Origin: Streptomyces sp. NBC_01264
GTDB taxonomy: Bacteria; Actinomycetota; Actinomycetes; Streptomycetales; Streptomycetaceae
Assembly: GCF_026340675.1 (NCBI RefSeq)
Contig: NZ_JAPEOX010000001.1
Coordinates: 3,782,001 to 3,846,000, forward strand
Length of the DNA stretch: 64,000 nucleotides
Direction: 5' to 3'
Shown: positions 33,856 to 42,803 of the stretch, piece by piece
How the letters are laid out: the number at the start of each line of letters is the position of its first letter
Position numbering within the stretch: position 1 is the first letter of the stretch
Notes under the pieces: model-generated
What the model saw: only the letters and a program-made list of their open reading frames with translations
The model's database searches: none
Told to the model about the DNA's origin: nothing
Made by a program: the position numbers and the translations under genes

Positions 33856-34755
33856 TCAGCGGAAGACCGACGGCGGGGGCTCCGGCGAGGCCACCGCCGA
33901 GGCGTCCGAGACCGGGACGGCGCCGCCCGCGAAGTCGATGAGGGCGCGGCCGTGTTCGACCCGGCCGGGGTGCGGGTCGCTCGCCACCCGTCGGGTGAAC
34001 TCGGCGACCGGGAGCTCCCGGTCGGCGGCCACCAGCACGGCGTTGCCGAAGCGTTTCCCCCGCCACACCACGGGGTCGGCGGCCAGCGCCAGCTCCGCGA
34101 ACCGGGACGCGGCGGTGGCGATCTGGCCCCGCAGATGGGAGAGCGGCGGACCGTCCGCGAGGTTCGCCACGTACCAGCCGCCCGGCGCCAGGGCCCGGCG
34201 TACGTCGTCCAGGAACTCGGCGCTCGTCAGGTGCGCCGGGGTGCGGGCCCCGCCGAACACGTCGGCGATCACCAGGTCGGCCCAGCCGTCGGGGATCTTC
34301 GCCAGCCCGGCCCGGGCGTCGACCGCGCGGACCCGGACCCGCGCCTGCGGGTCCAGCGGCAGGTGTTCCCGTACGAAGGCCACGAGCCCGGCGTCGATCT
34401 CGACGATCTGCTGCGTCGAGCGGGGGCGGGCGGCGGCCGTGTAGCGGGCGAGGGTGAAGGCGCCGCCACCGAGGTGGAGGACGTTGAGGGGCTGGCGGGC
34501 GGGGGCGTAGAGGTCGATCAGGTGGCCGATCCGGCGCTGGTAGGAGAAGTCCAGGTGTCCGGGGTCGTCGAGGTCCACGTGCGACTGCGGGGCTCCGTCG
34601 ATCAGCAGGGTCCAGGCGCGCGACCGCTCCCGGTCGGGCTCCAGCGCGGCGTGACCGCCGTCCACCGGCCCGGCCGGGGCCTCGGAGGCGTCCCGGCCGC
34701 CGCGCCGCCTGTCGTTGCCCTTGTCGCTGCTCTTGCCCTTGCCCTTGCTCGCCAC
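33856..34755 (-). CDS. Spermidine-synthase-like methyltransferase-fold protein
   Basis: The 299-residue protein has a basic, Lys/Gly-rich N-terminus (MASKGKGKSSDKGNDRRRGG). A Rossmann core follows, with VLHLGGGAFTLARYTAA, an acidic strand end QIVEIDAGLVAFVREHL and DLVIADVFGGARTPAHLTS. These match the polyamine-synthase fold, although the N-terminal substrate part is short. Actinobacterial members are usually called spermidine synthase-like or fused MFS/spermidine synthase. Substrate residues for putrescine are not evident, so a different donor or acceptor is likely. Confidence 0.82.
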   Translation of the reverse strand: MASKGKGKSSDKGNDRRRGGRDASEAPAGPVDGGHAALEPDRERSRAWTLLIDGAPQSHVDLDDPGHLDFSYQRRIGHLIDLYAPARQPLNVLHLGGGAFTLARYTAAARPRSTQQIVEIDAGLVAFVREHLPLDPQARVRVRAVDARAGLAKIPDGWADLVIADVFGGARTPAHLTSAEFLDDVRRALAPGGWYVANLADGPPLSHLRGQIATAASRFAELALAADPVVWRGKRFGNAVLVAADRELPVAEFTRRVASDPHPGRVEHGRALIDFAGGAVPVSDASAVASPEPPPSVFR

Positions 34756-34789
34756 GCCCTCATTATGGCTGGTCAGGGCCCGACAGGCC

Positions 34790-35206
34790 CTAGCGGCAGT
34801 TGTCCGCGGCCTCGATCAGCCGGGCCGCCTCACCGAGCGCCGCCCGCAGCACCTCCGGGTCGGTGACCGGCCCGACGGCCTCCGGAGGCAGCAGCCAGCC
34901 GGTGTCGCCCGCGGTGGGCGAGGTGTCGCCGAAGCGCATGCCGCGCCCGTTGGTGTGCGTACAGGCGCTGCCCGGGAGGTCCCAGGCGTCGGCGGTGCCG
35001 GGCGGGACGAGGAAGCCGAGGGTGCTGCCGGAGCTGTCGTGCAGGACCGGGCCGACGCCGCCCGCACGGCTGGCCTGGCCGGCGGCCCGCTGGATGATGT
35101 CCACGGCCTCCAGCCCCTGCCGGGTGGGCACCGTGACCAGGTCCGGGGCGCCCGTGAGGAGGGCCGCTCCGGGCTCGGGCGCGGTGTTCGTGTCCGTACT
35201 CTCCAT
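34790..35206 (-). CDS. Conserved hypothetical protein
   Basis: The 138-residue protein starts MESTDTNTAPEPGAALLTGA at 35206 with GGAGG upstream; the TTG start at 35221 overlaps that site. It contains QGLEAVDIIQRAAGQASRAG and a middle GPVLHDSSGSTLGFLVPPGT, rather like the N-terminal part of small primase/polymerase-related Streptomyces proteins. I cannot assign a function. It diverges from the TPR regulator gene, 304 bases away. Confidence 0.7.
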   Translation of the reverse strand: MESTDTNTAPEPGAALLTGAPDLVTVPTRQGLEAVDIIQRAAGQASRAGGVGPVLHDSSGSTLGFLVPPGTADAWDLPGSACTHTNGRGMRFGDTSPTAGDTGWLLPPEAVGPVTDPEVLRAALGEAARLIEAADNCR

Positions 35207-35510
35207 GCCGCCCTCCACCAAGGGAACCCCTCCTCGATCCGCGTACGAGCATCGCGGCAGCGGTCCCGGAAGCCGACGGGCTTCCTCCCACTCCGCACGG
35301 GTTCAACGCACGGGAACGTCAACAGGTGCGGCGGCAAGACGCTGCAAAGGATGGCAGTTCATGGCGGATCGCGGGTGAGATATCCGTTTTGTAGCCAAAC
35401 ACCGAGTCAACCCTCCGCCGGTGGCGGTACGTTCATGCCCGCCGGGCAGCGCGTCACAGGCACCACACAGTCACCGGCAGCGCAATCACTTGCCCAGAGA
35501 GGCCGCGTCC
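35207..35510. other. Divergent intergenic region, promoters only
   Basis: These 304 bases separate the hypothetical gene from the TPR regulator gene. They are AT-richer around 35380-35405 (GAGATATCCGTTTTGTAGCC), a likely promoter. I see no further gene or clear operator. Confidence 0.4.
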
Positions 35511-36863
35511 ATGGCGACGTCCCCCCACTCACCCAACACCCCCTTCCGGCGGCTGCGCGGTCAGCACTCCCCGGCCGAATTCGCCGCGTTGGTACGCAGG
35601 GCGGCGAAGGAAATCGGAGAAACGGTTTCCTGCGACGCCCGTTACATCGGCCGGGTCGAGTCCGGCGAGATCCGCTGCCCCAACTACGCCTACGAGCGGG
35701 TCTTCCTCCACATGTTCCCCGGCCGCACCCTGGCCGACCTGGGGTTCTCCCCGCGCGAGACGGTACGGGGACGGCTGGCGCAGCGCGAGCAGGCCGCGCC
35801 CTTCTCGGCCTTCGCCCAACGCCCCCACCCCACCGGCTCCCCCGCCCCTTCGCGTTCCAAGGAGAGCGACGTGCTGCGTCGCGCGTTCATGGCGGGGGGC
35901 TCCGCGACCGTCGCGGCCGCGACCCTCAGCCTCACCCTGCTCGGCGCAGAGCGAGCCCCCCTCCCCTCCCGCGCCGGCGAGTCCGAGGCGGCCGCCGTCG
36001 AGGACGCCGTACGCCAGATCCGGCTGCTGGACGACCGGCACGGCGCCGATGCCCTGTACCGGCGGGCCGCCGAACCCCTGCGCACCGCCTACGCGTTGCT
36101 CGACGCGGGGGCGACCCGGCAGTCCACCGAGGACCGGCTGCACGCGGGCGCGGGCGAGCTGGCCATCTCGGTGGGCTGGCTCGCGCACGACTCGGGCCGC
36201 TTCGACGACGCCCGCTCGCACTACGCGGAGGCGCTCGCCACGGCCCGGGTCTCCGGGGACGCCGGTCTGGAGGCGCACGCCTTCAGCAACATGGCGTTCC
36301 TCGCCCGGGACTGCGGGCGCCCCCGCGAATCGGTACGGGCGGCCCAGGCGGGCCGCCGCGCCGCCCGTTCGCTCGGTTCCCCGAGGCTGCTGTCGCTGCT
36401 CGCGCTGCGGGAGGCCGGCGGCTGGGCGGGGCTGTCCGACCGCAAGGCCTGCGAGGAGGCGCTGACCCGGGCGCACACGGAGTTCTCGCGCGGTGAGGCG
36501 GGGGCGGATCCGGAGTGGATGTCCTTCTTCGGCGAGGCCGAGCTGGAGTCCCTGGAGTCCCGCTGCTGGGCCGCGCTCGGCGAGCACGCCCGGGCCGCCC
36601 GCCACGCCCGCCGGGCGGCGGACCTCCAGGACCCGCACTTCGCCCGCAACGTCGCCCTCTACACGGCGGAGCTGGCCGACAACCTGGCCCACGCGGGCGC
36701 CCCCGACGAGGCCGCCTGGGCCGGCGGCCGGGTCCTGGAGCTGCTGGAGGAGGTCCAGTCGACCCGCATCCAGTCGATGCTGGCGGCAACGGCCCGCACC
36801 CTGGTCCCCCACCAGCGCTCCCCGCGCGTGGGCTCGTTCCTCGCCAAGCACGCTTCGGCCTGA
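35511..36863 (+). CDS. HTH-TPR regulator (NsdA-like)
   Basis: The 450-residue protein starts at the ATG at 35511. The N-terminal 80 residues resemble a Cro-like DNA-binding domain, with RRLRGQHSPAEFAALVRRAA and ARYIGRVESGEIRCPNYAYE. A Ser/Pro linker and a short hydrophobic patch (AFMAGGSATVAAATLSLTLL) follow. About 150-440 is helical TPR-like (ARSHYAEALATARVSGD, SRCWAALGEHARAARHARRA). Streptomyces have many such regulators; NsdA, a negative regulator of sporulation and antibiotics, is the closest that I recall. The RRNPP architecture permits peptide sensing, but that is unproven. Confidence 0.82.
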   Translation: MATSPHSPNTPFRRLRGQHSPAEFAALVRRAAKEIGETVSCDARYIGRVESGEIRCPNYAYERVFLHMFPGRTLADLGFSPRETVRGRLAQREQAAPFSAFAQRPHPTGSPAPSRSKESDVLRRAFMAGGSATVAAATLSLTLLGAERAPLPSRAGESEAAAVEDAVRQIRLLDDRHGADALYRRAAEPLRTAYALLDAGATRQSTEDRLHAGAGELAISVGWLAHDSGRFDDARSHYAEALATARVSGDAGLEAHAFSNMAFLARDCGRPRESVRAAQAGRRAARSLGSPRLLSLLALREAGGWAGLSDRKACEEALTRAHTEFSRGEAGADPEWMSFFGEAELESLESRCWAALGEHARAARHARRAADLQDPHFARNVALYTAELADNLAHAGAPDEAAWAGGRVLELLEEVQSTRIQSMLAATARTLVPHQRSPRVGSFLAKHASA

Positions 36864-36890
36864 CTCCGCTCCTCAAACCCCGGGGCTGGA

Positions 36891-37484
36891 TTACTCCAGG
36901 TGCCCCGTGTCGTTCCAGCGCTCCAGCGCGGGGGCCCCGTACGCCCAGCCCAGGACGGACAGGGAGGTCGGCTCCAGGCGGATGCGGGCGCCGAAGGAGG
37001 CGTCGAAGCCGAGCCAGCGTGCGGCCAGGGTGCGCAGGATGTGGCCGTGCGCGAAGACGAGGACGTCGCGTTCGGCCGAGCGGGCCCAGGTGACGACCTC
37101 GTCGGCGCGGGCCGACACGTCCGCGACGGACTCACCGCCCGGGACGCCGTCGCGCCAGATCAGCCAGCCGGGCCGGATCGCCTGGATCTCGGCCGGGGTC
37201 ATGCCCTCGTAGTCGCCGTAGTCCCACTCCATCAGCGCGTCCCAGGGCTCCGCCTGGATGCCGAAGCCGGCCAGGTCACAGCTCTCGCTCGCCCGGACCA
37301 GGGGGCTGGTGCGCACCTCCAGCCCGCGCAGGCTCGCCCACGGGTCGCGGGCGAGGCGCTCGCCGAGCAGCTTCGCGCCGCGCTTCCCCTCCTCCAACAG
37401 CGGCACGTCGGTGCGTCCGGTGTGCTTGCCGAGCTGGGACCACGCCGTCTGGCCGTGACGGGCCAAGAGGATGCGGGGGGCCAT
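36891..37484 (-). CDS. Histidine phosphatase family protein
   Basis: The 197-residue protein starts [20 protein letters not shown]. The RHGQT motif holds the phosphorylated His, and the second catalytic His is in [19 protein letters not shown]; the acid is in [11 protein letters not shown]. These make a phosphoglycerate-mutase-like acid phosphatase. The substrate may be a sugar phosphate or nucleotide. The ATG at 37484 is a better start than the longer frame to 37601, which only adds a low-complexity leader. It converges with the TPR regulator gene. Confidence 0.92.
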   Translation of the reverse strand: MAPRILLARHGQTAWSQLGKHTGRTDVPLLEEGKRGAKLLGERLARDPWASLRGLEVRTSPLVRASESCDLAGFGIQAEPWDALMEWDYGDYEGMTPAEIQAIRPGWLIWRDGVPGGESVADVSARADEVVTWARSAERDVLVFAHGHILRTLAARWLGFDASFGARIRLEPTSLSVLGWAYGAPALERWNDTGHLE

Positions 37485-37632
37485 ATGAGTTCTCCCGGTC
37501 GAGGGGGTGCGGTGGGCGGAGCAACGACGGAACCGACTATTCGCACTGCTTTGCGGGGGTTCCGTCGCCGCTCCATCATCCATCAGGTGAACACCACGCA
37601 ACCCTTACCTCTTCACACACGTCATATGCCGT

Positions 37633-38631
37633 ATGACTAATAGGCGGCAGCCTCCGCGCTGGTGGGCCGAACTGCTGCTCCTCGGGCTCGTCTACGCGAC
37701 GTACTCGGGCGGCAGACTCCTCGCCCGGGGCGACGTCGGGATGGCGGTGGACCACGGGCTCGCGATCCTGCGCATGGAGGAGCTCCTGGCCCTCGACCTG
37801 GAGCGACCGCTCAACCGGCTCTTCACCGGCCAGGCGGTCCTCGGCATACCCGCCGACTTCGTCTACGCCTCCCTGCACTACCTCGTCACCCCCGCGGTGC
37901 TGGTCTGGCTCTACCGGCGCCGCCCCCAGCAGTATCGATTCGCCCGCACCTGGCTGATGATCTCCACCCTCCTCGGGCTCGTCGGCTTCGCCCTGGTGCC
38001 CACCTGCCCGCCCCGGCTGCTCGACGCCTCGTACGGGTTCACCGACACGATGGCCCGCTACAGCTCCTACGGCTGGTGGGGCGGGGAGGCCAGTGCGCCG
38101 CGCGGGCTCGGCTCCTTCACCAACCAGTTCGCGGCCATGCCCAGCCTGCACGTGGGCTGGGCGCTGTGGTGCGGGGTCATGCTGTGGTGCTGCGCCCGCC
38201 GGCCGCTGGTCCGGGCGCTCGGCGCCGCGTACCCCGTCGTCACCACCGTCGTGGTCATGGGCACGGCCAACCACTACTTCCTCGACGCCGTCGCCGGGGC
38301 CGCCGTGATGGGGGCCGGCTACCTCGCGGCCCGCGCCCTGCCGGCCCGGATCGCCGGATACACCGGGCTCACCGCTCCCACCGGGTCTCCGCACACCACC
38401 CGAACAGCCGGTTTCCTCCGTAAGTCCACGATTGTCAGTGGCGGATGGGAGACTTCCGCGGGTGAGCTCCTACCCGTCCAGCGGTCAGCCGCCGCAGACC
38501 CCGCCGCCGCCCCCCGGACCGACGACGGGTCCGGCGGCATGGCAGGCGACGCAGGCCGCCCGGGCCCCGCAGGCCGCGCAGCCGGCGAGTCCCGCGAATC
38601 CCCCGAAGACGCTGCGGCAACGGCTCGCTGA
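37633..38631 (+). CDS. PAP2-superfamily membrane phosphatase
   Basis: The 332-residue membrane protein has about six hydrophobic segments. PAP2 motif C2 appears as AAMPSLHVGWALWCG and C3 as MGTANHYFLDAVAGAAV, the catalytic histidines of phosphatidic-acid-type phosphatases. The N-terminus resembles inositol-phosphorylceramide-synthase-like PAP2 proteins of actinobacteria. The fold ends near residue 240. The remaining 90 residues are low-complexity and lie over the first 170 bases of the nuclease gene in another frame, so the true stop may have been lost. It is the first gene of the overlapping run to the helicase. Confidence 0.85.
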   Translation: MTNRRQPPRWWAELLLLGLVYATYSGGRLLARGDVGMAVDHGLAILRMEELLALDLERPLNRLFTGQAVLGIPADFVYASLHYLVTPAVLVWLYRRRPQQYRFARTWLMISTLLGLVGFALVPTCPPRLLDASYGFTDTMARYSSYGWWGGEASAPRGLGSFTNQFAAMPSLHVGWALWCGVMLWCCARRPLVRALGAAYPVVTTVVVMGTANHYFLDAVAGAAVMGAGYLAARALPARIAGYTGLTAPTGSPHTTRTAGFLRKSTIVSGGWETSAGELLPVQRSAAADPAAAPRTDDGSGGMAGDAGRPGPAGRAAGESRESPEDAAATAR

Positions 38632-39790
38632 TCTGCGCGGCCCCGCCGTGGCGCCGCGCCCGCTCGACGCCCGCGCGCTGGCGGCCCTCGCCGCCAACCC
38701 CGGCTGCGGCAGACGCGCCCTGCTCGACGGCGCCGGCGTGGACAAGACCGTCCTCGCGGCGGCCCTCGGCTCCCCCGCGGCCTTCGGGCAGTCGCAGTTC
38801 GCCATCGTGCGCGGCAACTCCTTCGAGGCCAAGGTCAAGGGGGACGGCGGAGCCGAGCTCCTGCGGCTGGTGTACGAGCACCTCGGCGCGGGGCCCGCCG
38901 GCGCGGCCGGCCCGCCCGGACCGGACGCACTGACCCCCGACCTCACCGCCGCGGGCCCCCAGGGCCGCGCCGCCCGCACCGCGCTCGCCCTGCGCGAGGC
39001 GACCGCCGCCGGGGCCTGGACCCTGCTCGACCACCCCATGCTCGCGCTGGAGGTGGCCGGCTCCCCCGCCTACCTGGAGCCGGACGCGGTCGTCGTGCAC
39101 CCCGACGGGCGCTGGACCGTCGTGGAGATCAAGTCGTTCCCGATGATCGACGGGGCCGCCGACCCCGCGAAGGTGGGCGCCGCCGCCCGCCAGGCCGCCG
39201 TCTACGTCCTGGCCCTGGAGACGACCGCCGCGAAGGTGACCGGCGCCGAGGTCGGGCACAGGGTGCTGCTCGTCTGCCCCAAGGACTTCTCCAACCTGCC
39301 CACCGCGGCCCCGGTCGACGTCCGCCGCGAGCGTTCGGTGACCCGGCGCCAGCTGGAGCGGCTCACCCGGGTCGAAGAGCTGGCCGGGGCCCTGCCGGAA
39401 GGTCTCACCTTCGATCCGGCGTGCTCCGCCGAGGAGCTGACCGAGGCCGTCTCCGCCGTGTCCGCCTCCTACGCCCCCGAGTGCCTGGCCGCCTGCGAGC
39501 TGGCCTTCCACTGCCGGGACCGGGCCCGCACGGCCGACGAGGTGACCGCGCTCGGCCGCTCCGTACGGGGCGAGCTGGGCGGGCTGACCACGGTCGAGGC
39601 CGCCCTCGCGGCGGCGGCCGGTCACTGCGCCCCCGCAGGCACCGGCGCCGCAGACACCGGCCCCGCCTCCGGCGTCGCCTTCGACGACCCCACCGCGGCC
39701 GCGCTGCGGTACGCCGCCCGGTTGCGCGCCGAGGCACTGGAGCAAGCCCCCGCCCGCATCCGCCCTAAGGTCGTCGAATGTCCCTGCTGA
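38462..39790 (+). CDS. RecB/Cas4-type Fe-S nuclease
   Basis: The 442-residue protein starts at the GTG at 38462. After a Pro/Gln/Ala-rich N-terminus, the RecB-family PD-(D/E)xK motifs appear: LEPDAVVVH (D208), VVEIKSF (E222, K224) and the QxxxY motif RQAAVYVLAL (Q244, Y248). Four cysteines lie where Dna2, AddB and Cas4 hold a 4Fe-4S cluster: C82 (NPGCGRRALLDG) and the C-x3-C-x5-C group at 341, 345 and 351 (PECLAACELAFHC). It should cut single-stranded DNA ends. The next gene overlaps by 13 bases and the helicase follows, so they act together in my reading. Confidence 0.8.
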   Translation: MSSYPSSGQPPQTPPPPPGPTTGPAAWQATQAARAPQAAQPASPANPPKTLRQRLADLRGPAVAPRPLDARALAALAANPGCGRRALLDGAGVDKTVLAAALGSPAAFGQSQFAIVRGNSFEAKVKGDGGAELLRLVYEHLGAGPAGAAGPPGPDALTPDLTAAGPQGRAARTALALREATAAGAWTLLDHPMLALEVAGSPAYLEPDAVVVHPDGRWTVVEIKSFPMIDGAADPAKVGAAARQAAVYVLALETTAAKVTGAEVGHRVLLVCPKDFSNLPTAAPVDVRRERSVTRRQLERLTRVEELAGALPEGLTFDPACSAEELTEAVSAVSASYAPECLAACELAFHCRDRARTADEVTALGRSVRGELGGLTTVEAALAAAAGHCAPAGTGAADTGPASGVAFDDPTAAALRYAARLRAEALEQAPARIRPKVVECPC

Positions 39791-41382
39791 ACACCCTGGC
39801 CCGGCTGGAGGCCGTCCGCGCCGGGCGGGCCCAGCCGCTGGCGACCGTACGGCACCGGCATCTCGGTGAGCAGCCGCTGGTCTTCGTACCGCTGACGACG
39901 GCGGGTGAGGCCGGGGCCCCGCTGGGCGCGATGTTCGGCACCGACCCGCACGACCCGCGGATCCTGGTCGTGCCGCAGCCGCGCGACCGGGACATGCGGT
40001 GGGAGTTCCTGGCCGAGCTCGCCCGGAACCTGATGCCGTACATCGACGGGTTCGCGGACGCCGTCGAGCCGGTGGAGCGGACCGAGACCGACCCGGAGAC
40101 GGGCAAGCGGGTCAAGGTGGAGGCCGAGCTCTGTCTCGACGCTCCGCAGCTGATCGTGCCGAGCCGCGCGGGCGTCGAGTACGTCCGGCTGCTGGGGCGG
40201 TCCATGCGGTTCCGGCGGACCGCCGAGGAGGACCCCGAGAACCCGTATCCGGTGCCCGCGCAGGTCCCCCTGCTGGGCCGCTGGTTCACCCACTTCGCCG
40301 AGCGCTCCCGGGTGCCTGGGTCCTCGATGCTGATGTCGGCGACGGACCTGCTCGCCCGGCACTGGGCGACCGGCCAGAGCAACCTGGAGGACCAGCACCT
40401 GCAGGCGCTGCTGGCTTGGATAGACCCCGCGGAGGGGACCTCCGGCGCCGAGCAGGCGCTGCGTGCCGAACTGGGCCGGGACGAGCACGGCCAGTTGCTG
40501 CTCCCACCGGCCGGTCCGGCCACCGATCCGGCCTTCGACAACAAGCTGCTGGCCCCGGCGATCGCGAAGTTCGACGCGGCACGCATGACCGAGCCCCGGG
40601 ACGGCGACGGTCCGCGGTTCGCCGAGCGGGCGCTCCGGCGGCTGGTCGTGGACCAGATGCAGAGCACCTGGTGGGCCGTGTGGCACGCGCTGGACCTGAT
40701 GCGCGAACTACCGGCGGGCGAGCGGGCCGAGGACCGCTGGACCGGTGACCGCTGGTCGTACACCGGCCACCGGGACCGGGTCCGGGCGGGCGAGGGCCCG
40801 CAGCCGCGCCGCGACGACGCGGTGACGGCCGCGCGCAAGCTCGCGGCGCGGGAGACCGAGCAGGTGCGGCTCGACGCCCAGGAAGCGCTGGACGACCTGC
40901 TGGTGATGGCGGGCCGGCGGCTCTCGGGCGAGGCCTTCGCCGGGGAGGTCACCGAAGTGGTCATGGAGTGGACGGAGTCGAAGCGGCCGAGCCCGCGCCC
41001 CCTGGTGTGGGTGGCCACGGAGGACCGGCCGCAGCTCGCGGAGGACGGCACGGGCGGCAGCAGCGGCGGCGGCCCGAAGGTGTACCGCTCGCTGGACGGG
41101 CGCCCGCAGAGCGCGCAGTTCGTACGCCGGGAGGAGGACGGCCGGCTCGTGCTGCGCGTCCTCGACAAGATGGGCCGCGGCAAGGACCCGGAGCCGGGCT
41201 CGGTGCCGGAGAAGGGCGACCGCGTGTGCTGGACGCTGTTCGAGCACGATGCGCGCGGCGGCCCCAAGCTGCCGGACGCGGAGCAGACCCCGTGGACCCA
41301 CGGCGGCCCGCCCGCGCACCTGACCGGTGACGCCCCCGTGCTGCCGCTGCCCGACCCCGTGACCGCCGAGGACCTCCTGTGA
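39778..41382 (+). CDS. Unknown protein between nuclease and helicase
   Basis: The 534-residue protein overlaps the nuclease gene by 13 bases and the helicase start by four, so all three are translationally coupled. I recognise no domain. Visible blocks are RWEFLAELARNLMPYIDGFA near 72-91, an aromatic stretch STWWAVWHALDLMREL in the middle, and a Gly/Ser-rich segment (GTGGSSGGGPKVYRSLDG) before a beta-rich C-terminus (GDRVCWTLFEHDARGG). No transmembrane part or ATP motif is seen. By position it should bridge, load or regulate the nuclease and helicase. Confidence 0.8.
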   Translation: MSLLNTLARLEAVRAGRAQPLATVRHRHLGEQPLVFVPLTTAGEAGAPLGAMFGTDPHDPRILVVPQPRDRDMRWEFLAELARNLMPYIDGFADAVEPVERTETDPETGKRVKVEAELCLDAPQLIVPSRAGVEYVRLLGRSMRFRRTAEEDPENPYPVPAQVPLLGRWFTHFAERSRVPGSSMLMSATDLLARHWATGQSNLEDQHLQALLAWIDPAEGTSGAEQALRAELGRDEHGQLLLPPAGPATDPAFDNKLLAPAIAKFDAARMTEPRDGDGPRFAERALRRLVVDQMQSTWWAVWHALDLMRELPAGERAEDRWTGDRWSYTGHRDRVRAGEGPQPRRDDAVTAARKLAARETEQVRLDAQEALDDLLVMAGRRLSGEAFAGEVTEVVMEWTESKRPSPRPLVWVATEDRPQLAEDGTGGSSGGGPKVYRSLDGRPQSAQFVRREEDGRLVLRVLDKMGRGKDPEPGSVPEKGDRVCWTLFEHDARGGPKLPDAEQTPWTHGGPPAHLTGDAPVLPLPDPVTAEDLL

Positions 41383-42722
41383 GCACCGCGAGCACCGCTT
41401 TCGATCCGGGTGCGGCCGCCGGCCGGGCCACCGACGCCATCCTGCGCGACACCCTGCACGGCGGGGCCCGGGGCGTGGTCGTCGACTCCCCGCCCGGGGC
41501 CGGGAAGTCCACCCTGGTGGTGCGGGCCGCCCGGGACCTGGCGGCGGCCGGGCGCCGGCTGATGGTGGTCGCGCAGACCAACGCCCAGGTCGACGACCTG
41601 GTGCTGCGGCTGCACGCGAAGGACCCGGAGCTGAAGGTGGGCCGGCTGCACAGCAGCGAGGGCGACGCCTACGATCCCGCGCTGCGCGACCTGGACTCGG
41701 TGGTCCTCTCGGCGAAGCCGGGGGAGCTCGCGGGGCTGCCGGTGACGATCTCGACGGCGGCCAAGTGGGCGTGGGTCAAGGACGTGGAGCCCTGGGAGCA
41801 CGCCATCGTGGACGAGGCGTACCAGATGCGCTCCGACGCCCTGCTGGCCGTGGCCGGGCTGTTCGACCGGGCGCTGTTCGTGGGCGACCCGGGGCAGCTC
41901 GACCCCTTCAGCGTGGTCGGGTCCGAGCAGTGGGCGGGTCTGTCCTACGATCCCTCCGCCTCGGCGGTGTCCACCCTCCTCGCGCACAACCCGGACCTGC
42001 CGCAGCACCGGCTGCCGGTGTCCTGGCGGCTGCCGGCTTCGGCCGCGCCGCTGGTCTCCCGCGCCTTCTACCCGTACACGCAGTTCCGCAGCGGTACGGG
42101 CCCGGGCGAGCGGCGGCTGTCCTACGGGGTCGCGGGCGACGGCTCGGGCCCCGACCGGGTGCTGGACGAGGCCGCCGAGTCGGGGTGGGGGCTGCTGGAG
42201 CTGCCGGCCCGGCACACCCCGCGCACCGACCCGGAGGCCGTCCGGGCGGTGGCCCTGGTGGTGCGCCGGGCGCTGGACCGGGGCGCCGTGACGGTGGACG
42301 AGCAGCCGGGCGGCCCGTCCCCGCTGACGGCGGACCGGATCGCGGTGGGCACCGCGCACCGGGACCAGGCGGCGGCGGTCCGGGCGGCGCTGTCGGCGCT
42401 CGGGGTCACGGGGGTCACCGTGGACACGGCCAACCGGCTCCAGGGCCGCGAGTACGACCTCACCGTCGTCCTGCACCCGCTGTCGGGCCGGCCGGACGCG
42501 ACGGCCTTCCACCTGGAGACGGGCCGGCTCTGCGTCCTGGCCTCCCGGCACCGGCACGCCTGCGTGGTGGTGGCCAGGGCGGGGATAGCGGAGCTCCTGG
42601 ACGCCCACCCGTCCTCGGAACCGGTGCAGCTGGGCGTGACGATGAAGTTCCCGGACGGCTGGGAGGCCAACCACTCGGTGCTGGCGCACCTGGCCGAACA
42701 CCGGGTGGTCTGGCGGCCGTAG
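41379..42722 (+). CDS. SF1B (Upf1/Dna2-like) DNA helicase
   Basis: The 447-residue protein starts at a GTG that shares bases with the stop of the unknown gene. Superfamily 1 motifs follow in order: I PPGAGKST (38-45), Ia QTNAQVDDL, II IVDEAYQM (143-150), III GDPGQLDPF (169-177), IV-like PVSWRLPASA, V TANRLQGREYDLTVV and VI ASRHRHACVVVAR. The DEAxQ box and GDPxQLxP are typical of the Upf1/Dna2/AAA_12 group, which runs 5'-3'. It lacks accessory domains, so it is compact. Together with the Fe-S nuclease it recreates both halves of eukaryotic Dna2 on separate chains. Confidence 0.85.
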   Translation: MSTASTAFDPGAAAGRATDAILRDTLHGGARGVVVDSPPGAGKSTLVVRAARDLAAAGRRLMVVAQTNAQVDDLVLRLHAKDPELKVGRLHSSEGDAYDPALRDLDSVVLSAKPGELAGLPVTISTAAKWAWVKDVEPWEHAIVDEAYQMRSDALLAVAGLFDRALFVGDPGQLDPFSVVGSEQWAGLSYDPSASAVSTLLAHNPDLPQHRLPVSWRLPASAAPLVSRAFYPYTQFRSGTGPGERRLSYGVAGDGSGPDRVLDEAAESGWGLLELPARHTPRTDPEAVRAVALVVRRALDRGAVTVDEQPGGPSPLTADRIAVGTAHRDQAAAVRAALSALGVTGVTVDTANRLQGREYDLTVVLHPLSGRPDATAFHLETGRLCVLASRHRHACVVVARAGIAELLDAHPSSEPVQLGVTMKFPDGWEANHSVLAHLAEHRVVWRP

Positions 42723-42732
42723 CCCGGCGGAT

Positions 42733-42796
42733 CAGCGGCGCAGCGGCGCAGCGGCGCAGCGGCGCAGCGGACAAGCAGGTCAGCGGACAAGCAGGT
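42733..42796. repeat. Short tandem repeats after the helicase gene
   Basis: CAGCGGCG is repeated four times at 42733-42764, then CAGCGGACAAGCAGGT twice at 42765-42796. It lies between convergent genes. It looks like replication slippage and may act as a weak terminator region. Confidence 0.9.
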
Positions 42797-42803
42797 CGGC
42801 GAC

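Noticed and set aside
37633..42722. A defence island around the nuclease-helicase operon
   Set aside because: No known defence gene or mobile-element gene lies beside it. The neighbours are metabolic and regulatory, so a housekeeping repair role is equally possible.
42733..42796. CRISPR-like array
   Set aside because: The units are 8 or 16 bases in direct tandem with no spacers.
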